From contig OX465281.1 in the NCBI GenBank assembly GCA_949987705.1, positions 162,144,393-162,208,392 on the forward strand: DNA of 64,000 bases, read 5' to 3'. The translations under genes and the position numbers were made by a program. This document shows positions 41,595 through 52,581 of this stretch, one piece after another. Source of the stretch: Thereva unica (lineage: Eukaryota; Arthropoda; Insecta; Diptera; Therevidae). Every line of letters begins with the position of its first letter. Positions within the stretch are counted from its first letter, which is position 1. Under the pieces are notes generated by a model, which saw nothing but the letters and a program-made list of their open reading frames with translations, did no database searches and was not told where the DNA came from.

Positions 41595-42701
41595 GAAGCA
41601 GTGGATCCCCCCAGCAACGAGGAAAATCATTACTATATTCCTCACCACGCAGTATTTAAAGAAAGCACTACAACTAAATTGAGAGTGGTTTTCGACGACG
41701 CCTCCGCCAAAACATCTAATGGAAAATCCCTCAATGAACAACTGCTGATAGGACCCACACTGCAGCCTAAACTATTCGCACTACGCTGGACCCATCACAA
41801 TGAAAACGTCCACGATTAGAAACGCAAAACTACAAAAGGCATACATTTGTGTTATAATTTGCCTCACAACCAAGGCGGTACATATTGAACTAGTGTCAGA
41901 CTTATCAACAGCCGCATTCATCGCCGCTCTGAAGAGATTCATTTCTAGAAGAGGTCTATGTGCTAATATCTATTCCGACTGTGGTACGAATTTTGTAGGA
42001 GCAAAGCTCGTGCTCGACAAAGACCTCAAACAAGCCATAAAAGAAGCTACTCCAGAAGCTGCGCATTTCTTTACATCGAAGCAAGTTACATGGCACTTCA
42101 ATCCACCCGCCGCCCCATACTTCGGCGGTCTTTGGGAAGCCGGTGTAAAGTCCGTCAAACATCATTTACGCAGAGCAATAGGAAATTCAATTTACACATT
42201 CGAAGAATATACCACAATACTTACGCAAATTGAAGCTTGCCTAAATTCACGTCCACTGTGCTACGTTAGAAATGACCCAGATGATCCATTCGTACTTAGC
42301 CTGGGCATTTTTTAATTGGACATGCACTCAACGCCATACCAGAGCCAAGTTCTGACGAGAATGTATCTCTCTCACGCCGTTGGAAACACATCCAACAAAC
42401 AGTTAAAGGATTCTGGGATAAGTGGACCAAGGATTACTTAAACCAACTCCAGCAAAGGCAGAAGTGGCACAAGGAACAACGTAATATCCAAGTTGGTGAC
42501 ATTGTTCTCATCAAGCAAGAAAACCTGCCACCACTGAGATGGCCTCTAGGCACTGTCGAAAAAACATTCCCCGGACAAGATGGTCTGATACGAGTAGTGC
42601 AAGTCCGAACGGCTCACAATACTTTTCTAAGGCCAGTTACCAAAATCTGTCGCTTGTCTATAGACCAACTGACGCCTCCAGATGACACCATGACTCCATG
42701 A
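41595..42701 (+). pseudogene. BEL-B pol remnant: RT start fused to integrase core
   Basis: 41595-41785 continues BEL-B pol (EENHYYIPHHAVFK, TTKLRVVFDDASAKT, LLIGPTLQPKL). It then jumps to integrase core at about 41820 (KAYICVIICLTTKAVHIELV, YSDCGTNF, FGGLWEAG). Most of RT, all of RNase H and the integrase zinc region are deleted. A one-base shift near 42300 separates the core from the C-terminal domain (GHFLIGHAL to the stop at 42699-42701). Confidence 0.87.
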
Positions 42702-43110
42702 TGGAACAACAATCATCTTTATGTTAAATGTGTTGTTTGTTATCCTTTGTCCAACAACCTGTCTAATAACTATCCTCAAACTAATCAATTCTTTGTAGAT
42801 AGATCAATACCAGTACACTGAGGAGTTCTAGCCGCGGCAGAAGACGGTTTATTGCTACCACCTGGCAGCCATTTCTGAGTTCCAGAGTTTTCCAGCGTGT
42901 TTTTTCCAACTACGCCGCTACCAGAGATGTCATAGGCAGGTCATAGTATCAGCAACCCACAATAAAAGAGGTCGTTTGCAGTTCCAGCCGTACCTTCATC
43001 AGCCATAATCAACAGGCGTCACACAGACAACTTGGAGCTTCTTATTACCGACAAACACATCAGCAAAACTAAGGTCTATGTTGAACGTGACCGTTCAAGG
43101 GGGAGGAGAA
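42702..43110 (+). other. BEL-B 3' untranslated region and polypurine tract
   Basis: No gene. The tract AAGGGGGAGGAGAA (43097-43110) sits directly before the 3' LTR. Confidence 0.75.
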
Positions 43111-43553
43111 TGTTTGACCCCAAACCTAAAAAACAAAAAAACAAAAACACAAATACCTACAAAGAAATTTTATTATTATAAAATTAAGAACAAAAATATA
43201 CCCATCTGGTTGTATCCAGCAAACTCCAAATCATTTGGCCAAATCTAAAATGTACAATAAAAATTAATTATTTAATTAAATAATATTGAATTTATTTACA
43301 TATAAGTAGAAATTCCACAAGAAGTCAAGGAATTTCTACTCCAATAACAAATATCAAAATGACATAAAAACAACAACAACAAGTACATAAAAATGTAAAC
43401 AAAGCAAAAATCAACGCAATTAACTTAAACGCATAGCGCAGTGAAACAATGAAAAGTATATTAAATAATATTTCACCTGTGAATTAACATGAAAATAAAC
43501 TAAACTTCCAGGTGAAATATTAAATGAAAAACATAGAATAACACATAACCTAC
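43111..43553 (+). repeat. BEL-B 3' LTR, left part
   Basis: Same sequence as 22064-22511 with scattered substitutions and a small deletion near 43424. It continues at 56034 after the TNP2 transposon. Confidence 0.9.
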
Positions 43554-43699
43554 CCCAGTAGGAAAATTTGTCAGCCCTTGCATGGTAATTGATTGTTTCT
43601 TGTCTGAAAAGCTGAAAATTGTAAGGTCTTACCTAAAGTAATGTTAAGTAATCGAAAGGGTAATAACATGGATGCTCTCATTGTAGGTATTTCAATTTG

Positions 43700-44157
43700 A
43701 TTTAAATTACCCTTTCATTTACTGCTCCTTACTTAAGGTAAGGCCTCAACTATTTTCTCAGCAGAAGTTCAATAATATAAAAGTTTTTAAAATTTATTTT
43801 AATTTGAGAATACTGTGAATTTTAGTTGAAATGAATTTAATATTTTTGAAAATAAATTTTATATAGAGAAAGTTAAAGCTTTTATTTTCAAAGAAATTAA
43901 ATATACCTCAAAAATTTATAATTTTCTGTTGGAATAAATAATTGGAGTAATCTTTTCTCTTCAGAAAATTAAATTACCCTTTCATTGACTGCTCATTACT
44001 TAAGATATTTCCTATTTTGTCAGCAGAAGTTGAATAATATGAAAGTTTTTAAAATCTATTTTTGGACACTTTTTATCTTTTTACGATCTACTCCTTTAGT
44101 GTTTTTGGTTTATCCCAGGGTAAAATCAGGTGGAAATTCCTTCAAACCTTTTATTGC
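43700..44157. repeat. Left internal part of the TNP2 transposon with direct repeats
   Basis: A block with TTACCCTTTCATT(T/G)ACTGCTC and TCAGCAGAAGTT(C/G)AATAATAT occurs twice (about 43725-43800 and 43975-44057). The stretch between them is repeated near 55390-55608. No coding frame is supported. Confidence 0.6.
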
Positions 44158-44576
44158 TTTCTTCCCAGTGGCGGATCTAAGTTCGACTGCGCTCTAAGCC
44201 CGGTCCGATGTGGAGCCTTTTTGCTTTGGAATATTATATTCTATTAATTAATATAATAACTAATTTACGATAATTGCAAATATTGTATTATCAGTATTAT
44301 CAGGGATTTAACAAATAGTTTTTAATATTTTAATATTTTTTTCCTCAAAAATTGGGTCACTTAGCGAGAAGAAGAATAAAACGCCTCAAGATTCAGCCTA
44401 AGGCCAAATTTCATAAGAAACCCAAGACGAAAAACAATAATGGGCGGTACACTACGCGGACTTAGATCTCACGCGCTTTTGGCCCATATTGATTAAACTA
44501 GATAGAGAAAAAAACAATTTTCATTTGAAACGCCGTATGCATGTACCTTTTTAAGCGCCCAATTATGTTAACACAC

Positions 44577-44886
44577 TGTGGGGATTTGATACCCTCAACA
44601 ATAAAAAACTAAAATTCACTTTAAATGCATTCACTTTATTTCGTTTCCATTAACTTTAACTTATTTTATTAACACATGCCGTCTATTGCAGGTCGCGTGG
44701 CGGCAACAACCGAGTGAAGATCAATTCTCTGACTAAAAGCTTCTTTGCGGCTCTCTTATCACTCGGTGCCATGATAACGGCACCGGCGATCGTACTTGTG
44801 CAATTCGGGGGGGTTTCATTGTGCCTCCTCCATGGACTATAGAAAATATCCATGGATCAGTAGTTCACTCGATTGTTGCTGCCACA
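44577..44886 (-). repeat. G2 3' LTR
   Basis: Plus-strand ends TGTGGGG and GCCACA. 310 bp. Confidence 0.92.
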
Positions 44887-45727
44887 TCACTCCCCCTCTA
44901 TCCTCAAAAAAAATGCGTGTAATGTATTTTTTTATAAACAGTGTGATTCCTAAATAAAATTACGACATTTTTAAGTACTCGAACTTTACCATTTTACAAA
45001 GCTCTTCAATTTCAAAAAATAATAATACTAATAGTTTTATGGTCTTCAATTTACTATATCATCAATTTTACTATGACTTACGACCTAATCTTCATATTAG
45101 CGACTATAACTAGAGATTTCCTTATGCCTACACAGTGATCGTTCATAATTCATTTCGTTTTTATATTTACTATTCTCTATGTGTTTTACCTTCTTATATT
45201 TAACGGCGGCCATGCCGGAACCAAGCAGGGCTGCGGTACTTACTCAGAGTGCGATTTCTATTTTTGTGGTACGGATGTTGAAACCTTTTAATGGAATACG
45301 TCATCATTTCTAGCGACTTGGGCTACGGACGGTTTTTTTATTTACTTATTTGGTGATCTTTCGGTGATGCGCTTGTACGTTACTTGAGGTAATAGTCAAC
45401 GAACGCGACCGGTGCTTACGGTAGGCGAAGGTAACTCCACGATCGTGAATCTAATAACTCATATTCGATGTTTATTACGGACGCGAAGGAAAAAAAACTT
45501 ATGGTGTATCCTACAACTATTTCTTATTTCCTATCTTACTTTAGCAGATTTCGCATATTCCTATACTGCTTAAGCTACTACCGACAGATTCTTCATTTGA
45601 TTTCATATTCGGCTTCGAAATATCCTACAATAATAATTCAACATATGCCATTTACTAATTCATTCCTCTATATTTATAAGAGACTGGAAAGCCTAGTCGA
45701 GCTGTGTCAACGTCACCTCGACAATGC
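44887..45727 (-). other. G2 3' untranslated region
   Basis: 840 bp between the pol stop and the 3' LTR. A 108-codon plus-strand frame here has no recognisable similarity and is treated as chance. No env-like features. Confidence 0.6.
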
Positions 45728-48700
45728 CTACATCGGTGCGGCCTTCGTCGTGAAACGAACTCTCCTCCCGTATCGGGTTGTCACCTCTTTCTGAGTTGGC
45801 TGGTCACTCCCTTGCTGCTGTTCTTGATGTGTTGATCCTGACCTGGACGGAGGATTTTCTGTCGTTGAGAAGGCTGGTTTGAGGCGGTCTAATGAAATCC
45901 TGACCCGTTTTCCTTTTACTTCCACCTGGTAGTATTTGTCCTTTCGCTGCGTCACCCTGTAGGGGCCATCGAACGGCGGCTGAAGAGGGGGTCGCACAGC
46001 GTCGTTCCTCACGAATACGTGAGTGCATTTGTGTAGCTCCCCCGGTACAAAAATTCTGGTGTTTTCGTGGTGTGCAGTGGTCGTGTTTTTCATGGCGTTC
46101 ATCGTTCGTCGGAGATCTTTTACGAACTCCGATTCTACTTGTCTCTTCGATGGTTCCGTCAGAATTTCCCCTGGGAGGCGGAGTGTGGTACCATACACCA
46201 TCTCAGCCGGCGTCGCCTGGAGGTCTGGCTTGAAGACAGACCTTAATCCAAGGAGAATTGTTGGCAGAGCGTCTATCCAGCTACTCTCCGTCCGGCACAT
46301 TATCGCAGCTTTTAGGGTTCGATGCCACCGCTCCACCAGGCCGTTTGCCTGTGGGTGATACGGAGTCGTCCGTAGGTGCGTTATCCCCAACGTCGCCGTC
46401 AGTTCCCGAAACAACGACGACTCGAATTGTCTCCCTTGGTCGGTCGAAACCTTCAGTGGTACGCCGTACTTGGATATCCAACCTTCGAGGAAATGCCGCG
46501 CTACAGTCTCAGCTGTTATGTCCGCCATCGGAATAGCTTCTGGCCACCTCGTAAAGCGGTCGATACATGTCAGGCAATACCTATATCCCCTAGCTGGCGG
46601 TAACGGTCCAATAATGTCAACGTTTATGTGAGCGAAGCGCTCGGTAGGAGGTACGTATTTGGCCACTGGCGTCTTCGTATGCTGCTGAATTTTCGCGCGC
46701 TGGCACGGGATGCAGGCTTTTACGTATGCTGCGCAATCCTTTCGCAGATTAGGCCATACAAAGCGGTCGCCGACCAATTTGGTCGTCCCACGGATGCCCG
46801 GGTGCGCTATGTCATGCATTGCCTTCAGGACTTGTTGTCGCATCGTCTTTGGGATCAAGGGTCGCACGTGTTCTTGCGATACGTCGCAATATACCGCGGC
46901 ATCGGCGTATGGCAAGGTGAGCTGCTTGACTACAATAGAGAATTTCTCCGGGTGTCTGATGATCTCTTGGAGATCTGGGTCGTTTTGTTGATGATCCGCC
47001 AGCTGCCGGTAATCAATGGATGGCAGGCTAGCCGACGTCGCCTCGATCCGCGACAACGTGTCTGCGACGACATTTTCTTTTCCGGATATGTGGCGAATAT
47101 CTGTGGTGAATTGACTAATATAATCAAGCTGCCTCGCCCGTCGGGGCGAATGGGTGTTTGAGACCTGCTTAAAGGCGAATGTGAGCGGCTTATGATCGGT
47201 TACGACGTAGAAAGCCCTTCCTTCCAGGAGGTTCCTGAATTGCCTGATTGCCTTGTACACTGCTAGTAGTTCCCTGTCATACGTACTGTATTTTTTTTCC
47301 GCTGTAGTCAGTTTGTTAGAGAAAAAAGCGAGTGGCTTAAGGTCCTTACCGTCGGCTTGGTGCAGGGCCGCCCCTACGGCGACCTCGGAAGCGTCGACGT
47401 GTAAGGCGAGTTCGGCGTCCGGTGACGGGTGTGCCAAAAGTGTTGCTTCTGATAAGTCTCTCTTGCATCCTTCAAACGCTGCAATCGTTTCCGGTGTCCA
47501 GTTTATTACTGTGGTGTCGTTCTTTTTATTTCCTGGTATCATGGCTCGGAGGATCATTTGATTTTCCACCGCGTTGGGTATAAACCTCTGGTAGAAGGCG
47601 ATGAGTGCTAGGAACCTCTTCAGGTCCTTTGCCAACTTCGGACGCTCAAAGTTCTTTACCACTAACACCTTCTCTTCCAGGGGTCGAATACCATCTTTAT
47701 TCACTGCGTGGCCGAGAAACTCCACCTCTTCTTTTCCAAGCTGGCACTTAGACACGTTTATAGTAAGGCCGTGTTTTCGGAATATCGAGAAGACTTCACG
47801 TAGATGTACTCGATGTTCTTCTAGGCTGGCAGACGCTACGCAGACATCATCTACGTATGAGAAAACGTACTCGCAACCTCTGAGGATCTCGTGCATGAAA
47901 CGCTGTAAAGTTTGTCCCGCGTTGCAAAGCCCGAAGGTCATATAATTGAACTCGAAAAGTCCGAAAGGTGTCGTGATCGCTGTCTTCGGTGCGTGACTTG
48001 GTTCAATCGGTATTTGGTGGTATGCTTTATGAAGATCGATAGTTGAAAAAAATTTCTTCCCGTAACAAATCGTTGAAAAGTCTTGTATGAAGGGGATGGG
48101 ATACCTATCCGGTATCGTGACCGCATTCAAACGGCGATAGTCGCCGCATGGTCGCCATCCGCCATCCTTTTTCCTTACTAAATGTAGCGGGCTGGACCAG
48201 TTGCTTTTGGACGGTTTGCATATGCCCATCTGAAGCAAGTATTCGAATTCTGCCCTCGCGATCTTCAGTTTGTCCGGTGACAGTCTCCTTGGCTTAGCAA
48301 ATATTGGCGGTCCTTTTGTCTCGATGTAGTGGGTTACAGTTGTAGGTGACGTAGTTTTTTGTGTAGCCACTGACGGCCTCGTGATATCGACGAATTCCTG
48401 CAATAGCGGTGCGAATGGGTTATTCGCGTCTATGATTGTAATTCGCCCCCCCTTTACCATTTTAATTTCTCCTACAGCCGAGACGTTCGTCTGTCTGTCT
48501 ATCAACCGAGCTCCTTTAATGTCGACTAATAGCCCGAATTCGTCTAAAAAATCGGCTCCTATAATAGCGCTCGATGTCTGGGCGATAATGAAGTTCCATG
48601 TGAATTGACGGCGGAGCCCTAGGCTCAGCGTGAAGCGCTTGGTGCCGTACGCTGGAATTTTCGTCCCGTTTGCTGCATATAATTGGAGTCCTGGTTGAAC

Positions 48701-48895
48701 GTGCTTCATTTCTTTCGTATTTGGTGGAACTACCGAGACATCCGAGCCCGAATCTATTAAGAACTTCGTTCCTGTAAGCTCGTCTCGTATGAAGAGGCGC
48801 TTGCACCTTTTTCCACCCAACGACGCCTCTGTAATTAGGTGGTCCTTTCGTTTCCCGGCGTTGGTGTTTTCCGGTACGAGCATGGTTCGCGACAT
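45728..48895 (-). CDS. pol: G2 pol (protease-RT-RNase H-integrase)
   Basis: 1055 codons from the first Met; the frame is entered from gag by -1 slippage at 48856-48850. Protease [12 protein letters not shown] (Asp48). [37 protein letters not shown] (347-350). RNase [13 protein letters not shown] (Asp501), [16 protein letters not shown]. Integrase: [10 protein letters not shown] and CIPCQRAK (zinc region), [16 protein letters not shown] and GLVERWH (DDE), then a C-terminal domain with DRLKP. Length and motif order are those of a complete gypsy pol. No internal stop. Confidence 0.95.
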   Translation of the reverse strand: MSRTMLVPENTNAGKRKDHLITEASLGGKRCKRLFIRDELTGTKFLIDSGSDVSVVPPNTKEMKHVQPGLQLYAANGTKIPAYGTKRFTLSLGLRRQFTWNFIIAQTSSAIIGADFLDEFGLLVDIKGARLIDRQTNVSAVGEIKMVKGGRITIIDANNPFAPLLQEFVDITRPSVATQKTTSPTTVTHYIETKGPPIFAKPRRLSPDKLKIARAEFEYLLQMGICKPSKSNWSSPLHLVRKKDGGWRPCGDYRRLNAVTIPDRYPIPFIQDFSTICYGKKFFSTIDLHKAYHQIPIEPSHAPKTAITTPFGLFEFNYMTFGLCNAGQTLQRFMHEILRGCEYVFSYVDDVCVASASLEEHRVHLREVFSIFRKHGLTINVSKCQLGKEEVEFLGHAVNKDGIRPLEEKVLVVKNFERPKLAKDLKRFLALIAFYQRFIPNAVENQMILRAMIPGNKKNDTTVINWTPETIAAFEGCKRDLSEATLLAHPSPDAELALHVDASEVAVGAALHQADGKDLKPLAFFSNKLTTAEKKYSTYDRELLAVYKAIRQFRNLLEGRAFYVVTDHKPLTFAFKQVSNTHSPRRARQLDYISQFTTDIRHISGKENVVADTLSRIEATSASLPSIDYRQLADHQQNDPDLQEIIRHPEKFSIVVKQLTLPYADAAVYCDVSQEHVRPLIPKTMRQQVLKAMHDIAHPGIRGTTKLVGDRFVWPNLRKDCAAYVKACIPCQRAKIQQHTKTPVAKYVPPTERFAHINVDIIGPLPPARGYRYCLTCIDRFTRWPEAIPMADITAETVARHFLEGWISKYGVPLKVSTDQGRQFESSLFRELTATLGITHLRTTPYHPQANGLVERWHRTLKAAIMCRTESSWIDALPTILLGLRSVFKPDLQATPAEMVYGTTLRLPGEILTEPSKRQVESEFVKDLRRTMNAMKNTTTAHHENTRIFVPGELHKCTHVFVRNDAVRPPLQPPFDGPYRVTQRKDKYYQVEVKGKRVRISLDRLKPAFSTTENPPSRSGSTHQEQQQGSDQPTQKEVTTRYGRRVRFTTKAAPM

Positions 48896-49725
48896 CTGGT
48901 GGCATTCTCTTTAAATCTCTTGTGGTAAAAACATATCCAATCTCGTGGGCGGCTTCTGCTTCTTGAACGCGACCGCGGTCCGCGGTATCCGTACGGTGTT
49001 CGTCTAACTTTCATTGCCGAAATTTCTGCCGTTAATTTCTCAATTTTTTGTTCCAATACCGCGATCTGCGACGGTTGGTCGGGCGCTTTTTCCGAGACTC
49101 CAGCTACGCCGCTAAAATCGCTGACCTCTAATATCTTATCGGCCATAGATGATAGTGACTCCAGGTCGTCTTTGCTCGCCGACAATATAGCTCGAACCTG
49201 GATCGGTAACCTATTTAGCCATAGCGAGCGCAGCAAGGAGTCTGTGGTGCTTTGCCCCCCCAGATGTCGCATCTCGTTCAACAACTGCGACGGCCGCTTG
49301 TCTCCAAGCGCCACGTCATTGAGCAGTTTAGCTATTTTCGCCTCATCCGAATCAGAATACCTCTTCAGTAAGCACTTCTTCAGATTTTCGTATTTGTCCG
49401 ACTCAGGGGGGTTTAACACCGCGTCCCTGACTTGCTGGAGCACCCTGCCGGTTATCGCGCCCACGACGTGGTTGAATCTGGTGCTGTCCGTTGTTATCCC
49501 ACATGTATTAAACTGCGCTTCCATTTGCGCAAACCAAATTTCTGGGGACTCTTCCCAGAATGGTGGGGTCTTAATTGAGATTCTCGAAACCTCTTCATTA
49601 CGTGTGTTGTCCCACTTTCTGGAGCCACTGGCCTCGCTATCTACCATATTTAGTGTTGGTGGTTCTACCGTCCTTGAAAGTTGTGATTTATACCTACGGG
49701 CTTTCGGGGATAAGCGTAAAAACAT
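48835..49725 (-). CDS. gag: G2 gag
   Basis: 296 codons. Capsid-like region ([31 protein letters not shown]), an Arg/Ser-rich stretch, then a single Cys-His motif [18 protein letters not shown] instead of the usual CX2CX4HX4C. Such CxxH..C motifs recur in gag proteins of several insect gypsy lineages. It overlaps pol by 61 bases. Confidence 0.92.
   Translation of the reverse strand: MFLRLSPKARRYKSQLSRTVEPPTLNMVDSEASGSRKWDNTRNEEVSRISIKTPPFWEESPEIWFAQMEAQFNTCGITTDSTRFNHVVGAITGRVLQQVRDAVLNPPESDKYENLKKCLLKRYSDSDEAKIAKLLNDVALGDKRPSQLLNEMRHLGGQSTTDSLLRSLWLNRLPIQVRAILSASKDDLESLSSMADKILEVSDFSGVAGVSEKAPDQPSQIAVLEQKIEKLTAEISAMKVRRTPYGYRGPRSRSRSRSRPRDWICFYHKRFKENATRCREPCSYRKTPTPGNERTT
48850..48856 (-). 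promoter_or_regulatory. G2 gag-pol -1 slippery heptamer G GGA AAC
   Basis: Gag codons CCG GGA AAC put GGGAAAC in the X XXY YYZ phase, seven codons before the gag stop. A -1 slip enters the pol frame and leads into KDHLITEAS. Confidence 0.75.
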
Positions 49726-51736
49726 TAACTGCTAGAGATAGTTGCTCTAGTTGCTACCGAAACTTCACGCGATGCCTTTTGTTACCAGTGAAATATGGAT
49801 AGACTACTGTACCTAGTAACGATACCACCTACTGTATTTAGCTACCCTTCCTCTCTCGTTTTCTTTACTAAAGACTAATTCAATTATCTAATTTTAGCAA
49901 ATTGTCACCGATAATTTTAGCTCCAGGGTCGGCCACTACTTTTGCTATTTACTATTTGTTCTGAAAATTGACTTGTATTGCTATATACCATCTGAGGACG
50001 CTGAGTACACTATTTATTCCTCTGTCGTCTTTCCTTCTTTTGCTTATACTTCTTTGGTATATTTGTGTTTGATTTGATTCGCGCTTTTTGTATTCGATTA
50101 CTAAAACCTCTTTCCTACTTTGACGTTTACTATCTAATCGTAAGCCACTGCTAGCAAGTGTGAAATTGAATTTGTTTCCTAATCCTGAATTTCTACCCTA
50201 GTGTTTACTTCCTTGTCTTTAACCATCTGCGTTTTCTTACTATGGTTATTCTAATCCGTTACTTAAATCTAAAAACTTCGAAAAAATAACATCTAAGATC
50301 ATGCGCGGTGCAGTGCCCTTCATACGAAATCTAGAAGCATTATTCCCATTGTTTACGCACTTATTAACTCTATTATCGTAAGGCGCGAGCTCACGAAATG
50401 CCGATGCACCCACTACGTTATGTTACTATAACAATTTTCAATCACTGCCGCTTAAAAATGGGGAAATAACTCGAGCTATGCATAAGGGGTGTGTATCTAT
50501 TAGTTAATTTTCGATTAGAGGAATTGTCCGACCGTAATTTACCCACAATAAATTTAATCGACGACCGATTCGTAAAATTTGCCCGATACGCTTTTAATTT
50601 GCATCATTTATTTAATTTTTACCAAAAAAAATGTCTTCACCTCTTACAACTACTGAAAATTAATTTATTTATTTTGAACCGCAAGGTTATTTATTTCATT
50701 TTTTGTAAAAAATAATTCAATATCAATTTTTAAAAAAATAATTTCATGTTAATTTGTCTATGCTTTTATTAAAATAATTTCCTGCTAATTCATCTGTGCT
50801 TTTATTAACTTCTTCGTTAATATCCGCCGTTAATATTCTAGCAATTCTAATTACTTTTTGCGCATTTCCGAAAGATCAATCCAGTTTACAAAAACAAAAA
50901 AAAAATGTTTTACAAAAGAAAAATTTGTCTTTAGTTTCACTTTTTCTATTGGCTTGTTAACGGTCCTCGTTTCCATTATAAAACTTCACTGATCCTTACA
51001 TTTCTATGTACTTACGGTTTTTTGTTAACGTTATCAAGTACCGTGCTCCGGGTTTTCTTGCTACTCACTGCTTTTCCGCTTGGTTCCGCTATGCCCGTTA
51101 CACTTTACATTTGGTATTTAATTTCCACTTTCCTTATCACATTATTACCTAAAAAAGTTAAGGGGAGATTTTTTACACAATATACCTGCTTTTTGTTTTT
51201 TATTTTTTGTTTAAAAATAAATTCTACTTAACTTAGCTTAACTTAACTGTTGCTCCTCGTGGTCTCCTCGTGGTTCCCTCGTGGTTCTCCTGTTGTACCG
51301 TTTACCGCCCTCCTGATGAAGCAAGAAAAACGTGGAAGGCTTACTCCAAGTGGATCTTCTTCAAATGGATTTGTGTGGGGATTTGTATTTCTTTCTTTTG
51401 CTATGTACAAAAGTAGTCAGAAATAAAGGCACTGGAAATTCAAGCAAATACACGGTGAATCAGCGGCTAGGAAAATTTCCTTTCACGTTTCTTCTTAATA
51501 CGGCAAAAATCACTCTTAGCAGGCCGTAACTATGTCTTTCACTACTAAAACATCTTAGGCCGCAATTTACACTGGCGATTACTACTTTTAACAATTTTTA
51601 ATCCTTTTCAGCATTTCTCCCCCGACAAATAACACACTACTTCTTGGTCACCTTGAAGTTTTATTAATTAAGTGCTCAGCACTTCCTCATATAAATGTTA
51701 ACGTTTGGTTAATTCTAAACGTCGATGGTCACCACT
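49726..51736 (-). other. G2 leader (about 2 kb)
   Basis: Unusually long AT-rich sequence between the 5' LTR and gag, with only short frames and no recognised domain. A primer site TGGTGACCATCGACG (minus strand) starts one base after the LTR at 51735. Confidence 0.6.
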
Positions 51737-52045
51737 GTGGGGATTTGATACCCTCAACAATAAAAAACTAAAATTCACTTTAAATGCATTCACTTTATTT
51801 CGTTTCCATTAACTTTAACTTATTTTATTAACACATGCCGTCTATTGCAGGTCGCGTGGCGGCAACAACCGAGTGAAGATCAATTCTCTGACTAAAAGCT
51901 TCTTTGCGGCTCTCTTATCACTCGGTGCCATGATAACGGCACCGGCGATCGTACTTGTGCAATTCGGGGGGGTTTCATTGTGCCTCCTCCATGGACTATA
52001 GAAAATATCCATGGATCAGTAGTTCACTCGATTGTTGCTGCCACA
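51737..52045 (-). repeat. G2 5' LTR
   Basis: 309 bp, one base shorter than the 3' LTR, otherwise the same as read. Confidence 0.92.
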
Positions 52046-52581
52046 ACACAAAAGATAGTTCGTAAAAGCGAGTTGAAACAGTTTTGACTCTACTTTTTCC
52101 ATCTTCAAAATAATTTGTGGTTACACTAAAATACTACAATAAATTGGCGAAGGAACGGGGTAAGAAACATATTTCTAAGATACTTTTGGTTAAATAATAT
52201 AATAATTCCTTATTTTTGTTTAATTCTTTAACAATTACACCACAAAACTACATTAAGTTAATTTGATTTTTAGATTGCCATCATTCTTTAAATTTTCCGG
52301 CCTTTAAAATTGTGCCGCCCCTAAAATTTTGCCGTCCTAGGCCCGAGCCTGACGAGCCTAGGCCTAAATCCATCACTGCTTCTTCCTTTTATTACTCCGC
52401 ACGAGAAAAGATGATCATAAGAGTAAATAGAATCTCTTCCCGTTATTTCAGCATTCTCGTTGGCCTTTGTTTCATGAAGTGCATATGCGACTTGCTGTTA
52501 GTTGACCTTTGTAATACAAAGTGAGTGGTCGTTAAGTTTAGTGCAAGAAAAATTTGAAGGTAAGAAGCAAAATTTTTAAAT

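Larger units (their letters stand above)
44577..52045 (-). mobile_element. Ty3/gypsy retrotransposon G2 (7.47 kb, complete)
   Basis: LTRs 44577-44886 and 51737-52045 differ by a single base length change (CACTTTAAATG against CACTTAAATG). The duplication ACAC flanks both sides (44573-44576, 52046-52049). The coding strand is minus: 5' LTR right, 2-kb leader, gag, pol, then a purine tract (minus GAGGGGGAGTGA next to 44886). No disabling change was found, so it may be autonomous. Confidence 0.93.
44166..52378. mobile_element. hAT-like non-autonomous element, split by G2
   Basis: Left end CAGTGGCGGATCTAAG, right end reverse complement CAGTGATGGATTTAGG. Flanks TTTCTTCC (44158-44165) and CTTCTTCC (52379-52386) fit an 8-bp duplication with one mismatch, as in hAT elements. 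Outside G2 it is about 740 bp without transposase. Confidence 0.65.

Noticed and set aside
45468..45794. 108-codon plus-strand frame near the G2 3' end
   Set aside because: Aromatic- and Ser-rich, no motif, partly antisense to pol; probably chance.
46023..47945. Plus-strand frames opposite G2 pol
   Set aside because: Antisense shadows of an intact pol frame with clear catalytic motifs.
49726..51736. Extra gene in the G2 leader
   Set aside because: Only short frames without motif; the sequence is AT-rich and lies between LTR and gag.
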